Of a stretch of DNA of 64,000 bases, positions 27,300 through 38,456 are shown in pieces. The stretch is from positions 1,927,001 to 1,991,000 of the forward strand of contig NZ_CP087598.1 in assembly GCF_020990385.1 (NCBI RefSeq), in the 5' to 3' direction. The translations under genes and the position numbers were made by a program. The number at the start of each line of letters is the position of its first letter. Position 1 is the stretch's first letter. Below the pieces are notes generated by a model. That model was given only the letters and a program-made list of their open reading frames with translations, searched no databases and had not been told where the DNA came from. The stretch comes from Paracoccus sp. MA (GTDB taxonomy: Bacteria; Pseudomonadota; Alphaproteobacteria; Rhodobacterales; Rhodobacteraceae).

Positions 27300-27854
27300 T
27301 CAATCGGCTTTCCTGCCCTTGCCGGGCTTGGCCTTGCCGGCCGGCTTTTCCGTCCCGGCGGCGGGGCCGCCGGCCGCCCTGGCCGCCCGGCGCTCGGCCT
27401 TGGCGGCCTCTTTCTCGGCCGCCTTCGCCGCCTGTTTCGCGGCCTTGCGCTCGGCCTTCTCGGCTTCCTTCACGCGCTTCTTCTCGGCCTTCTCGGCCTC
27501 CTTGATGCGCTTCCTCTCGGCCTTGTCGGGCTTGGGCAGGACGGGACGGGCGGGCTTCGCCGCCTCGGCGGGGGCCGGTGCGGGCGGCGGCGCGGCGGGT
27601 GCGGCAGCGGCCGGCTCCGGCGATTCGCCCTGTTCCTTGCGGCGGCGCTTTTCGGCGGCGGCCCGGCGCATGGCCTGGGCCAGGGTCTTGCGCACCGCCT
27701 CGTCCTGCTCGCTTTCCTTCATCGCGCGCAGGTCGCGCTGCAGCGCCGTCAGCGCCGCCAGATCCAGCAGGCGAAGCGCCGCGGTCTGGGTCTGCTCGGC
27801 AAGCGCGTCCAGATCGCGCGAGGGGGTGGGGGTCTGATCGGCGGACTTGGCCAT
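27300..27854 (-). CDS. Lys/Glu/Ala-rich coiled-coil protein of unknown function
   Basis: A 184-residue protein in two parts. Residues 1-75 are a mixed helical region (LDALAEQTQTAALRLLDLAALTALQRDL). A Pro/Ala linker and then about 60 residues of KAEKKRVKEAEKAERKAAK type repeats follow, ending in a basic tail. The second part resembles TolA-like or histone H1-like helices, and its composition makes similarity searches unreliable. The start at 27854 has AAAGGAG 9 nt upstream, which supports translation. No function can be assigned. Confidence 0.75.
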   Translation of the reverse strand: MAKSADQTPTPSRDLDALAEQTQTAALRLLDLAALTALQRDLRAMKESEQDEAVRKTLAQAMRRAAAEKRRRKEQGESPEPAAAAPAAPPPAPAPAEAAKPARPVLPKPDKAERKRIKEAEKAEKKRVKEAEKAERKAAKQAAKAAEKEAAKAERRAARAAGGPAAGTEKPAGKAKPGKGRKAD

Positions 27855-27976
27855 GGAGGCTTCTCCTTTCGGGCGCATTGCGCGCGGAATCTGCCATGCC
27901 GCGGCGGCGCTGGCCAGAGAAAGAACGCCCCGGCCTGCGGGACCGGGGCGCAAGACGGCGGAAATCCGGGCGCGAA

Positions 27977-28723
27977 TTACTGCGCCGGGCCGGCCTCGGC
28001 GGTCTGCATCTCATGCGCCGGGGCAAGATAGCCGTTCGGCAGCTCGACCAGCGGCCCCTCCAGCGCCAGGCTTTCGGCGCGGGTGCGGACCTTGACCGCG
28101 GTGCCGCTGGGGATCTCGTCGAACAGGTCCATGATGTCCTGGTTGAACAGGCGGATGCAGCCGGCCGAGGTCGCCTTGCCGATCGAGGACGGGTCCATGG
28201 TGCCGTGGATGCGATACATGGTGTCGCGCCCGCCCTTGTAGAGATAGAGCGCGCGCGAGCCCAGCGGGTTGTCCACCCCGCCGCGCAGGCCGCCCTTCAG
28301 CGGGCCGTAAAGCTCGGGCTGGGTGCGGACCATGTTCGCCGTCGGCGTCCAGCTGGGCCAGGCATGCTTGCGGCCGATGGTGGCGGTGCCCTGGAAGTTC
28401 TTGCCGGCCTGGCCGACCGCCACGCCGAAGCGCATCGCCTCGCCGTTGCCCAGCACATGGTAGAGGAAGCGGGCATAGGGGTCGACCACGATGGTGCCCG
28501 GCGCCTCGGGACCGTTATAGGCGACGCGCTGGCGGCGGTTGCGCTCGGTCAGATAGGCGGGGCGGACGGCGTGGATCTCGATCGGCTCGCCATTCGGACC
28601 GGAATCGGTCCGGGCGCCGTAGACGCCCTGATCGGCGGCGGGCGGCTGGGCCGGGGTCTGGGGCGTGGGCGCGCAGGCGGCAAGGCCAAGGCCCATCGCC
28701 AGCATGAGCGGTGCAAGGCGCAT
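27977..28723 (-). CDS. L,D-transpeptidase (YkuD domain), predicted lipoprotein
   Basis: Periplasmic enzyme that forms 3-3 cross-links in peptidoglycan or attaches proteins to it. It is 248 residues. MRLAPLMLAMGLGLAAC is a lipoprotein signal with lipobox LAAC, followed by a Pro-rich linker. The YkuD domain has IVVDPYARFLYHVLGNG at its start and the active site HGTMDPSSIGKATSAGCIRL, whose Cys is the nucleophile. ATG 28723 was chosen over 28783 because it begins the lipoprotein signal and follows AAGGGAA. Confidence 0.94.
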   Translation of the reverse strand: MRLAPLMLAMGLGLAACAPTPQTPAQPPAADQGVYGARTDSGPNGEPIEIHAVRPAYLTERNRRQRVAYNGPEAPGTIVVDPYARFLYHVLGNGEAMRFGVAVGQAGKNFQGTATIGRKHAWPSWTPTANMVRTQPELYGPLKGGLRGGVDNPLGSRALYLYKGGRDTMYRIHGTMDPSSIGKATSAGCIRLFNQDIMDLFDEIPSGTAVKVRTRAESLALEGPLVELPNGYLAPAHEMQTAEAGPAQ

Positions 28724-29055
28724 CGGTGTTTCCCTTCGTAACGTGCCGCGCCCAGGGAGACGCGGCCGTGGCAGCAGTGACATTGCGTCAGATCACAGGC
28801 ACCGTCCGAGCAGAGGACGGGCACGGTTTCTGCCCTTTTATCAGCCTTCCCGGGCCTCCGCCGTCAAGGCCGCGCCCTGCAGACCGGCGCAATCGTTACC
28901 AAACTGTTGCCGAATCGCGCGGTTTTCCGTGTCCGCGTGGCCGCAACCGGATCCGGACGCCCCCTCGGGGGCCGCGCCGGGGAACCCGGCCGCGCCGGAA
29001 ATCGTTACCCCGCCAGACCGGTATTCGGGCCGGAAGCTTGAAAAGGAAGCGTTTC
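28724..29055. other. 332-nt divergent gap holding promoters for the L,D-transpeptidase and small membrane-protein genes
   Basis: No gene is evident. The right part carries an EcfG-like promoter (listed separately). The rest is GC-rich with no obvious repeat or RNA structure. Confidence 0.6.
28981..29006 (+). promoter_or_regulatory. EcfG-like (general stress sigma factor) promoter
   Basis: GGAAC, exactly 17 nt, then CGTT: an exact match to the alphaproteobacterial general stress response consensus GGAAC-N16/17-CGTT. It lies 50 nt before the start of a GlsB/YeaQ-type stress membrane protein, a plausible target. Whether this organism has an EcfG sigma factor cannot be seen here. Confidence 0.55.
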
Positions 29056-29316
29056 ATGACCCTGACTGCCCTGCTCATCACCCTTATCATCGGCGCGATC
29101 GCCGGCTGGCTGGCCGGGCTGATCGTCAAAGGCCACGGCCAGGGACTGCTGATGAATATCGTCGTCGGCATCCTGGGCGCCGTCATCGCCGGCTGGCTGT
29201 TCCCCATGCTCGGGCTCGGCATGGGCGCATCGGCCCCGATCCTCGGCACGATCATCTTCGCCACCATCGGCGCGGTGATCCTGCTGGTGGTGCTGCGCCT
29301 GATCAAGCAGGCCTGA
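29056..29316 (+). CDS. GlsB/YeaQ/YmgE family small membrane protein
   Basis: An 86-residue inner-membrane protein with three hydrophobic segments, rich in Gly (IIGAIAGWLAGLIVKGHGQG, then GILGAVIAGWLF). This transglycosylase-associated-protein family is induced by stress in several bacteria, but its molecular role is not established. ATG 29056 follows AAAAGGAAG. It is transcribed alone, between an EcfG-like promoter and a strong bidirectional terminator. Confidence 0.9.
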   Translation: MTLTALLITLIIGAIAGWLAGLIVKGHGQGLLMNIVVGILGAVIAGWLFPMLGLGMGASAPILGTIIFATIGAVILLVVLRLIKQA

Positions 29317-29325
29317 TCGGAAACG

Positions 29326-29353
29326 AAAAGGGGGCCGCAAGCGGCCCCCTTTT
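29326..29353. terminator. bidirectional rho-independent terminator
   Basis: AAAAGGGGGCCGC-AA-GCGGCCCCCTTTT, a 13-bp perfect inverted repeat with A and T runs on both sides. It serves the small membrane-protein gene on the plus strand and dadA on the minus strand. Confidence 0.9.
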
Positions 29354-29372
29354 GCATGGCCCGGCCGCCGGG

Positions 29373-30674
29373 TCAGGCGCGGGCGGGCTGCAGCGCCGGG
29401 CGCCCGGCCGTCTTCGCGCCGCGCAGGTAACGGCCATAGCCCAGGTCCTCGGCGGCGATATCCGGCCTGCGGCCCGAGATCAGGTCGGCGATCAGCCGCC
29501 CCGAGCCCGCCGACATGGTCCAGCCCAGCGTGCCGTGCCCGGTGTTCAGGTAAAGGTTCGGGATCGGCGTCGCGCCGACGATGGGCGTGCCGTCCGGGGT
29601 CATCGGGCGCAGCCCGGTCCAGAACAGCGCCTTGTCCGCATCGCCCGCCCCGCCGAACAGCTCGCCCACCGATTTCGCCAACGTTTCCTTGCGCCGCGGG
29701 TTCAGGCTCAGGTCGTAGCCGGCGATCTCGGCCAGCCCGCCGACGCGGATGCGGTCGCCCAGGCGGGTGATCGCGACCTTGTAGGTCTCGTCCATCACCG
29801 TCGAAACCGGCGCGCGGCTTTCGTCCTGGATGTCGATGGTCAGCGAATAGCCCTTGAGCGGATAGACCGGCAGCTTCAGCCCCAGATGCCGCACCATGCG
29901 CGGCGAATAGGAACCCATGGCCAGCACATAGCGGTCGGCGGTTAGCCGGCCCTTGTCGGTGCGCACCGCGCTGATGCGGCCGCCCTCGGCCTCCAGCGCC
30001 TCGATGCTGACGCCCCAGCGGAAGGTCACGCCGGCCGCCGCCGCCATCTCGGCCAGGCGGTTGGTAAAGAGGAAGCAATCGCCGGTCTCGTCGCCCGGCA
30101 GGCGCAGCCCGCCGACGATCCGCTCGGCCGAACCGGCCAGCCCCGGCTCGGCGGCGACGCAGCCGTCGCGGTCCAGAACCTCGAAGGGCACGCCATCGGC
30201 CCGCAGCACCTCGATGTCCTTGCCGGCGGCGTCCAGCTGCTGCTGCTTGCGGAACACCTGCAAGGTGCCCTGCGTGCGCTCGTCATAGCGGATGCCGGTT
30301 TCGGCGCGCAGCTCGCCCAGGCAGTCGCGGCTGTATTCGGCCAGACGGACCATGCGGCTCTTGTTGACGGCATAGGCCGAGGAGGTGCAGTTCGCCAGCA
30401 TCCGCGCCATCCAGGAGACGCGCTGCCAGTCCAGCCGGGGCTGGACCACCAGCGGCGCATGGCGCTGGAACATCCATTTCAGCGCCTTCAGCGGCACGCC
30501 CGGCGCCGCCCAGGGCGAGGAATAGCCGGGCGAGATCTCGCCGGCATTGGCGAAGCTGGTTTCCAGCGCCGGGCCGTCCTGCCGGTCGATCACCGTGACC
30601 TCATGCCCGGCCTTGGCCAGATACCAGGCCGAGGTGACACCCAGCACGCCCGCTCCAAGAATAATGACCTTCAT
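29373..30674 (-). CDS. dadA: D-amino acid dehydrogenase
   Basis: FAD-dependent, membrane-associated enzyme that oxidatively deaminates D-amino acids (classically D-alanine) to 2-oxo acids. It is 433 residues. The dinucleotide fold is at the start: [20 protein letters not shown]; DadA blocks include [30 protein letters not shown] and the C-terminal [25 protein letters not shown] 30674 is chosen since upstream in-frame sequence has no family similarity. It is divergent from the MFS gene across an AT-rich region with a palindrome. No alanine racemase gene is adjacent. Confidence 0.95.
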   Translation of the reverse strand: MKVIILGAGVLGVTSAWYLAKAGHEVTVIDRQDGPALETSFANAGEISPGYSSPWAAPGVPLKALKWMFQRHAPLVVQPRLDWQRVSWMARMLANCTSSAYAVNKSRMVRLAEYSRDCLGELRAETGIRYDERTQGTLQVFRKQQQLDAAGKDIEVLRADGVPFEVLDRDGCVAAEPGLAGSAERIVGGLRLPGDETGDCFLFTNRLAEMAAAAGVTFRWGVSIEALEAEGGRISAVRTDKGRLTADRYVLAMGSYSPRMVRHLGLKLPVYPLKGYSLTIDIQDESRAPVSTVMDETYKVAITRLGDRIRVGGLAEIAGYDLSLNPRRKETLAKSVGELFGGAGDADKALFWTGLRPMTPDGTPIVGATPIPNLYLNTGHGTLGWTMSAGSGRLIADLISGRRPDIAAEDLGYGRYLRGAKTAGRPALQPARA

Positions 30675-30785
30675 CGTCGCGCACCCCCCAAATCCAAGTT
30701 GAGGGCAAGAATAGCAGCCCCTGCGGAAATGAATTCCCGATTCCGCCGCTGGATTGCGGTTCCTCGTCAAATTTATCCGAATATA

Positions 30786-30800
30786 TCGACAATATGTCGA
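30786..30800. promoter_or_regulatory. palindromic operator candidate between dadA and the MFS gene
   Basis: TCGACA-ATA-TGTCGA, a perfect 6-bp dyad in a notably AT-rich stretch (about 30765-30815) inside the 229-nt divergent gap. A likely binding site for a regulator of one or both genes; the regulator is not identified. Confidence 0.5.
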
Positions 30801-30903
30801 ATTTTCTTCGATCATCTCTGCCATTCGCGAAAGATCAGGCAGGCGCGGCAAGAATCGGCCTGCCCGATTGCAGCCCGGCGGGGCTGTGCCTAAGCTTGGC
30901 GCA

Positions 30904-32559
30904 ATGTCCCAGGTTTCCCGGATCATGCCAGCCCCTGCCCGCAAGAGCCCCTTCGCCCCGTTCCGCCATCGCGATTTCCGCCTGCTCTGGTCGGCGACGC
31001 TGATCTCGAATTTCGGCGGGCTGGTGCAGGCGGTCGGCGCGGCCTGGATGATGACGCAGCTGACCGATTCGGCGACGCTGATCGCGCTGGTGCAGGCCTC
31101 GAACACCTTGCCGATCATGCTTTTCGCGCTGCTGTCCGGGGCGCTGGCCGACATCCTCGACCGCCGCACCCTGCTGCTGGGGGCGCAGATGTTCATGGCG
31201 CTGGTCTCGGTCCTGCTGGCGGTGCTGACCTGGCAGGGCTGGATGACGCCCCTGCTGCTCTTGTCGCTGACCTTCCTGATCGGGGTCGGGCAGGCGATCT
31301 ACAACCCGCCCTGGCAGGCCAGCATGCAGGACCTGGTGCCGCGCGACGACCTGCCGGCGGCGGTGTCGCTGAACTCGGTCGGCTTCAACCTGATGCGCTC
31401 GGTCGGCCCGGCGGTGGGCGGCATCATCACCGCCGCCTTCGGTGCGGCCGCGGCCTTCGCGGTCAATGCGGTCAGCTACATCCCGCTGCTCGGCGCACTG
31501 ATGCGCTGGCATCCGGTGACGCCGCCGCGCGTCACCACGCCCGAGCCCTTCGTCGCCGCCGTGGGCGCCGGGCTGCGCTATGTGGCGCTGTCGCCGAACC
31601 TGATGCGGGTGCTGACGCGCGGGGCGCTGTTCGGCTTTTCGGCCATCGTCGTCATGGCGCTGCTGCCGCTGGTGGCCAAGCAGAACCCCTCGGGCGGCTC
31701 GCTGCTCTTCGGCCTGCTCCTGGGCTGCTTCGGCCTGGGCGCGATCTGCGGCGCGCTGATCAACCCGCATGTGCGCGAGCGGCTGGACAACGAGAACGTG
31801 GTCCGCGTCGCCTTCGCCGCCTTCGGCGCCTCGGCCCTGCTGCTGGCGCTGACCGAAAGCACCTGGCTGCACGCGCTGGCCATGCTCCCGGCGGGGGCAA
31901 GCTGGGTGCTGGCGCTGTCGCTGTTCAACGTCACCGTGCAGCTTTCGACGCCGCGCTGGGTGGTAGCGCGGGCGCTGGCGCTCTACCAGACCTCGGTCTT
32001 CGGCGGCATGGCGGCGGGCAGCTGGGCCTGGGGCTCGGTCGCCAACAATTACGACCTGGAGACGGCGCTGATCGCCGCCTCGGTGCCGCTGTTCCTAGGC
32101 GCGGTGCTGGGGCACTGGCTGCGCATCCCGGAATTCGGCACGCTGGACCTGGACCCGGTGAACCGCTTCCGCGAGCCCGAGCTGGCGCTGGACCTGCGCG
32201 GCCGCTCGGGCCCGATCATGGTGATGGTGGATTACGAGATCGACCAGCTGGACGTGCCGGAATTCCTGCGGCTGATGGCCTTGCGCCGCAACATCCGCCG
32301 CCGCGACGGGGCGCGCAACTGGGCGCTGCTACGCGATCTGGAACATCCCGAACGCTGGACCGAAAGCTATCACATCGCCACCTGGGACGAATATGTCCGC
32401 CACAACCTGCGCCGCACCAAGGCCGATTTCGAGACCTATCAGGACATCAACAAGCTGCACCGCGGCAAGGAGCCGCCGGTCGTCCACCGCATGATCGAAC
32501 GCCACACCGTCAGCCTGGACGACGACGTGCCGCTGGTCGGCAAGCTCGAGGTGCCCTGA
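30904..32559 (+). CDS. MFS transporter (MFS_3/EntS-like) with C-terminal soluble domain
   Basis: A 551-residue inner-membrane protein. [22 protein letters not shown] is the typical start of the MFS_3 (transmembrane secretion effector/enterobactin exporter) family, with a [10 protein letters not shown] loop between helices 2 and 3 and about 12 helices to residue 415. The last 130 residues are soluble ([42 protein letters not shown]) and resemble an antibiotic-biosynthesis-monooxygenase-like ferredoxin fold. ATG 30904 fits the family. It is probably an exporter of a small molecule; the substrate is not known. Confidence 0.86.
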   Translation: MSQVSRIMPAPARKSPFAPFRHRDFRLLWSATLISNFGGLVQAVGAAWMMTQLTDSATLIALVQASNTLPIMLFALLSGALADILDRRTLLLGAQMFMALVSVLLAVLTWQGWMTPLLLLSLTFLIGVGQAIYNPPWQASMQDLVPRDDLPAAVSLNSVGFNLMRSVGPAVGGIITAAFGAAAAFAVNAVSYIPLLGALMRWHPVTPPRVTTPEPFVAAVGAGLRYVALSPNLMRVLTRGALFGFSAIVVMALLPLVAKQNPSGGSLLFGLLLGCFGLGAICGALINPHVRERLDNENVVRVAFAAFGASALLLALTESTWLHALAMLPAGASWVLALSLFNVTVQLSTPRWVVARALALYQTSVFGGMAAGSWAWGSVANNYDLETALIAASVPLFLGAVLGHWLRIPEFGTLDLDPVNRFREPELALDLRGRSGPIMVMVDYEIDQLDVPEFLRLMALRRNIRRRDGARNWALLRDLEHPERWTESYHIATWDEYVRHNLRRTKADFETYQDINKLHRGKEPPVVHRMIERHTVSLDDDVPLVGKLEVP

Positions 32560-32604
32560 CCGCAAAGGCTTTACCGGCACGGAAAGCCGCACTAGCGTTT
32601 CCCC

Positions 32605-33539
<935 letters not shown>

Positions 33540-33543
<4 letters not shown>

Positions 33544-34345
33544 GGGCCTCGCTGATCCTCGGCACCCTGCTTTCCGGGCTGGCGCTGGTCGCGGCGCTGG
33601 CCTCGTTCCTGTGGACGCCGGCGGACGTCACCCAGCTTGCCATCGCGCAGAAGCTGCTGCCACCCTCGGGCCAGCATTGGCTGGGCACCGACCATTTCGG
33701 CCGCGACATGCTGTCGATGATCATGGTCGGCGCGCGCACCTCGATCGCGGTGGCGCTGGTCGCGGTGGGCATCGGCATGGGTTTCGGCGTGCCGCTGGGT
33801 CTGCTCGCCGCGGCGCGCGGCGGCTGGATCGACGAGATCGTGATGCGCGGCAACGACCTGGTCTTCGCCTTCCCCAGCCTGGTCATCGCCATCCTCATCA
33901 CCGCGGCGCTGGGGCCTTCGGCGCTCAACGCGATCATCGCCATCGGCATCTTCAACATCCCGGTCTTTGCCCGCGTCACCCGGGGCGCGGCGCTGCCGAT
34001 CTGGACCTTGGACTATATCCGCGCCGCGCAGGTCGCCGGCAAGGGCGCGTCACGCATCAGCGTCCAGCACATCCTGCCGAACATCGCCAACCTGCTGATC
34101 GTGCAGGGCACCATCCAGTTCAGCCTCGGCATCCTGGCCGAGGCGGGCCTTTCCTATGTCGGCCTTGGCGCGCAGCCGCCCACGCCCAGCTGGGGCCGGA
34201 TGCTGGCCGAGGCGCAGACCATGGTGGCGCTGGCCCCGCATGTCGCCATCATCCCCGGCCTGGCCATCGTCGTCACCGTGCTGGGCCTCAACCTGCTGGG
34301 CGACGGCTTGCGCGACGCGCTGGACCCCAGATTGCGCAGGTCGCC

Positions 34346-34349
<4 letters not shown>
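33540..34349 (+). CDS. peptide-type ABC transporter permease (DppC-like)
   Basis: A 269-residue permease. It has the DppC landmark HWLGTDHFGRDMLSMIMVGAR and the ATPase-contact loop DYIRAAQVAGKG, then SYVGLGAQPPTPSWGRML near the end. The N-terminus is shorter than in many DppC proteins, beginning directly with the first helix. It overlaps the DppB-like gene upstream and the fused ATPase gene downstream by 4 nt each, so the three are tightly coupled. Confidence 0.92.
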
Positions 34350-35971
<1,622 letters not shown>

Positions 35972-36400
35972 GTGCTGCGGGCTTGTTGAACGCAGACCCG
36001 AAGATGACACGCACAGATCACGGCCAGGGCCCGGCCATGGGCCGAAAATCCCGCCCGCCAGCGGCAAGACCCGGCCCGGGCGGCTTGGGCGGCGGCCCCT
36101 TGCCGGCGATGCCCGAATCGCCGATTCCCGACTGGGCGCCGCGCAACCGCACGCCCGATCCGCGGACCGAAGGCCCCGCACACCCGGACACCTGCGGCGC
36201 CGAAAATCGCGATCCGGGGAAAAGCCAAAGCCACGCCCGACGGCAGGACTTGCAACTTGCTGAATTTCCATGACCTTCATGGCAGCGGTCCGGCAGGCCC
36301 GGCCGTAACGACAACAGGCCCCGCGCAGCCGCAGGGCCTGTTGCTCCTCCCCTGTCATGGCGGCCAGCCTCCCCGCGTAGCCGCCCAGGTATCCTTCTGA
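35972..36400. other. 429-nt gap without a convincing gene
   Basis: A plus-strand frame at 36004-36273 would encode an 89-residue Pro/Arg-rich peptide, but it lacks a good ribosome-binding site and any recognisable domain. The right part contains the hairpin at 36312-36343. Confidence 0.5.
36312..36343. terminator. terminator hairpin between the peptide transporter and malyl-CoA lyase genes
   Basis: CAACAGGCCC and GGGCCTGTTG pair as a perfect 10-bp stem around a 12-nt loop, between convergent genes. T-runs on both sides are weak. Confidence 0.6.
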
Positions 36401-37357
36401 TCAGGCGTTGATCAATTCCGCCTGACGCACGATCACTTGTGCCTGACGGATGGACGCTATGTCAACCAGTCTACCTTTGTATACGGTCGCGCCGGCGCCG
36501 GTCCGTTTGGCCTCTTCCATCGCCGCCAGGATCTCGCGCGCCTCTGTCACCGCCTTTTCGCTGGGCGAGAACACCTCGTTCGCCAGCGCCACCTGCTTGG
36601 GATGGATCGCCCATTTGCCCACCATGCCCAGCGTGGCCGAGCGGCGGGCCTGCGCCCGGAAACCCTCGTCGTCGCTGAAATCGCCGAAGGGGCCGTCGAC
36701 CGGCAGCACGCCATGGGTGCGGCAGGCGGCGACGATGGCGGTCTGCGCCCAATGCCAGGGGTCCGACCAGTATTTCGCGCCCTCATGCAGCATGTAGTAG
36801 TTTTCCTGGGTGCCGCCGATGCCGGTGGTGGCCATGCCCATGCTGGCGGCGAAATCCGCCGCGCCCAGGCTCATCGCCTGCAGCCGCGGGCTCGCGGCGG
36901 CGATCTCCTCGACATGGGCGATGCCGGCGGCGGATTCGATGATCACCTCCAGCCCGATGCGCTTCTGCCGGCCCTTGGCGGCCTCGATGGCGGTCACCAG
37001 CGCGTCCACGGCATAGATGTCGGCGGCATTGCCGACCTTGGGAATCATGATCAGGTCCAGCCGCTCGCCAGCCTGCTCCAGCAGGTCCACCACGTCGCGA
37101 TACCACCAGGGCGTGTCCAGCCCGTTGATGCGGACCGACAGCGTCTTGGTTCCCCAGTCGATGTCGCCGATGGCCTGGATGATGTTGCGCCGCGCCTGCT
37201 CCTTGTCGTCCGGCGCCACCGAATCCTCCAGATCCAGGTTGATGACATCGGCGGCCGAGCCGGCCATCTTGGCAAACAGCGCCTCGCGCGAGCCGGGTCC
37301 GAAAAGCTGGCAGCGGTTCAGGCGGGCGGGCGGGGCGGGTTGCGTGCGGAAGGACAT
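36401..37357 (-). CDS. mcl1: L-malyl-CoA/beta-methylmalyl-CoA lyase
   Basis: Mg-dependent lyase of the HpcH/HpaI-CitE family. It cleaves malyl-CoA to glyoxylate and acetyl-CoA and beta-methylmalyl-CoA to glyoxylate and propionyl-CoA, a key reaction of the ethylmalonyl-CoA pathway for acetate assimilation. It is 318 residues, the length of Rhodobacter Mcl1, with near-identical blocks as I recall them: NRCQLFGPGSR, INLDLEDSVAPDDK, VIIESAAGIAHVEEIA, GAADFAASMGM and GKWAIHPKQVALANEVF. Metal-binding Glu and Asp fall in these. ATG 37357 fits the family start. Divergent from the transaminase. Confidence 0.95.
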   Translation of the reverse strand: MSFRTQPAPPARLNRCQLFGPGSREALFAKMAGSAADVINLDLEDSVAPDDKEQARRNIIQAIGDIDWGTKTLSVRINGLDTPWWYRDVVDLLEQAGERLDLIMIPKVGNAADIYAVDALVTAIEAAKGRQKRIGLEVIIESAAGIAHVEEIAAASPRLQAMSLGAADFAASMGMATTGIGGTQENYYMLHEGAKYWSDPWHWAQTAIVAACRTHGVLPVDGPFGDFSDDEGFRAQARRSATLGMVGKWAIHPKQVALANEVFSPSEKAVTEAREILAAMEEAKRTGAGATVYKGRLVDIASIRQAQVIVRQAELINA

Positions 37358-37393
37358 GGCGTGCCTTTCGGGTAAGGATGTTTCAAACGTCGC

Positions 37394-37441
37394 TGCAAAA
37401 CTGATAGATAGTTGCTGCATCTGCATCAAGCTGATTTTGCA
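37394..37441 (-). promoter_or_regulatory. malyl-CoA lyase promoter enclosed by a TGCAAAA/TTTTGCA dyad
   Basis: Read on the minus strand: TGCAAAA (37435-37441), 5 nt, -35 TTGATG (37424-37429), 17 nt, -10 TATCAG (37401-37406), then TTTTGCA (37394-37400). Both hexamers match consensus at 4 of 6 positions. The dyad halves touch or nearly touch the promoter elements, so a regulator bridging them would control malyl-CoA lyase. Confidence 0.5.
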
Positions 37442-37523
37442 CCTGCGAAAACGCCCGCATCTTGACGCCCTGCCGCTTTCGGCGCAGGACCGCGTTGCAA
37501 GCCTCTGGGACAGGAGAAACGAC

Positions 37524-38384
37524 ATGACCCGCACCGTCTATCTGAATGGCGACTACCTGCCGGAAACCGAGGCCAGGGTATCGATCTTCGACCGCGGCTT
37601 CGTGATGGGCGACGGCGTCTACGAGGTGACCAGCGTGCTGGACGGCAAGCTGCTGGATTTCGCCGGCCACATGAAGCGCCTGACCCGCTCGCTGGCCGAG
37701 CTGGGCATGGGCAACCCGCTGACGGACGAGGAATGGCTTCACGCGCATCGCCAGCTGGTGACGCTGAACGACGTGACCGAGGGCATGGTCTATCTGCAGG
37801 TGACGCGCGGCAATCCCGGCGACCGCGATTTCGCCTATCCGCCCGAGGACACGCCGCAGACCGTTGTGATGTTCACCCAGTCCAAGCCCGGCCTCGCCGC
37901 CAATCCGCAGGCGAGAACCGGCCTCCGGGTGATCTCGATCCCCGACCTGCGCTGGCACCGGCGCGACATCAAGACGGTGCAGCTGCTCTATCCCTCGATG
38001 GCCAAGATGGAGGCCAAGGCCAGGGGCGCCGACGACGCCTGGCTGGTCGAGGACGGCTTCGTGACCGAGGGCACCTCGAACAACACCTATATCGTCAAGG
38101 ACGGCAAGATCGTCACCCGCCAGCTGTCGAACGACATCCTGCACGGCATCACCCGCGCCTCGCTGCTGCGCTATGCCGCCGAGGCGCAGATGCAGATCGA
38201 GGAACGCCCCTTCACCATCGAAGAGGCGCAGGCCGCGGACGAGGCCTTCTTCACCTCGGCCTCGGCCTTCGTGCTGCCGGTGGTCGAGATCGACGGCGTG
38301 AAGCTGGGCCAGGGCACGCCCGGCCCGGTGGCGACCCGCCTGCGCGAACTTTATCTGGAGGAATCGCTGAAGACGGCGGTCTGA
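37524..38384 (+). CDS. D-amino-acid transaminase (D-alanine aminotransferase type)
   Basis: PLP fold-type IV enzyme of 286 residues. It begins VYLNGDYLPETEARVSIFDRGFVMGDGVYEV, as in D-alanine transaminases. The Schiff-base Lys is Lys150 in HRRDIKTVQLLYPSM, followed by the cofactor-binding TEGTSNNTYIVKDGKIVT. The short length and the RWHRRDIKT motif favour D-amino-acid over branched-chain transaminase activity, though the two are hard to separate by eye. CAGGAGA lies 7 nt before the ATG. It would supply D-Glu or D-Ala for the cell wall, or degrade D-amino acids. Confidence 0.88.
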   Translation: MTRTVYLNGDYLPETEARVSIFDRGFVMGDGVYEVTSVLDGKLLDFAGHMKRLTRSLAELGMGNPLTDEEWLHAHRQLVTLNDVTEGMVYLQVTRGNPGDRDFAYPPEDTPQTVVMFTQSKPGLAANPQARTGLRVISIPDLRWHRRDIKTVQLLYPSMAKMEAKARGADDAWLVEDGFVTEGTSNNTYIVKDGKIVTRQLSNDILHGITRASLLRYAAEAQMQIEERPFTIEEAQAADEAFFTSASAFVLPVVEIDGVKLGQGTPGPVATRLRELYLEESLKTAV

Positions 38385-38404
38385 GCCGCGGCCAGCGGAA
38401 ACCC

Positions 38405-38436
38405 AAGGGGCGCGCGGGACAGCCCGCGCGCCCCTT
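38405..38436 (+). terminator. terminator of the D-amino-acid transaminase gene
   Basis: AAGGGGCGCGCGGG-ACAG-CCCGCGCGCCCCTT, a perfect 14-bp stem with a 4-nt loop, 20 nt past the stop codon. It also faces the convergent RTX-like gene. Confidence 0.8.
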
Positions 38437-38456
38437 CGCGTTCCCTCCCCCCAGGA

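Noticed and set aside
36004..36273. 89-codon Pro/Arg-rich frame after the fused ABC ATPase gene
   Set aside because: No ribosome-binding site, no domain and low-complexity sequence. Kept only as a note in the gap description.
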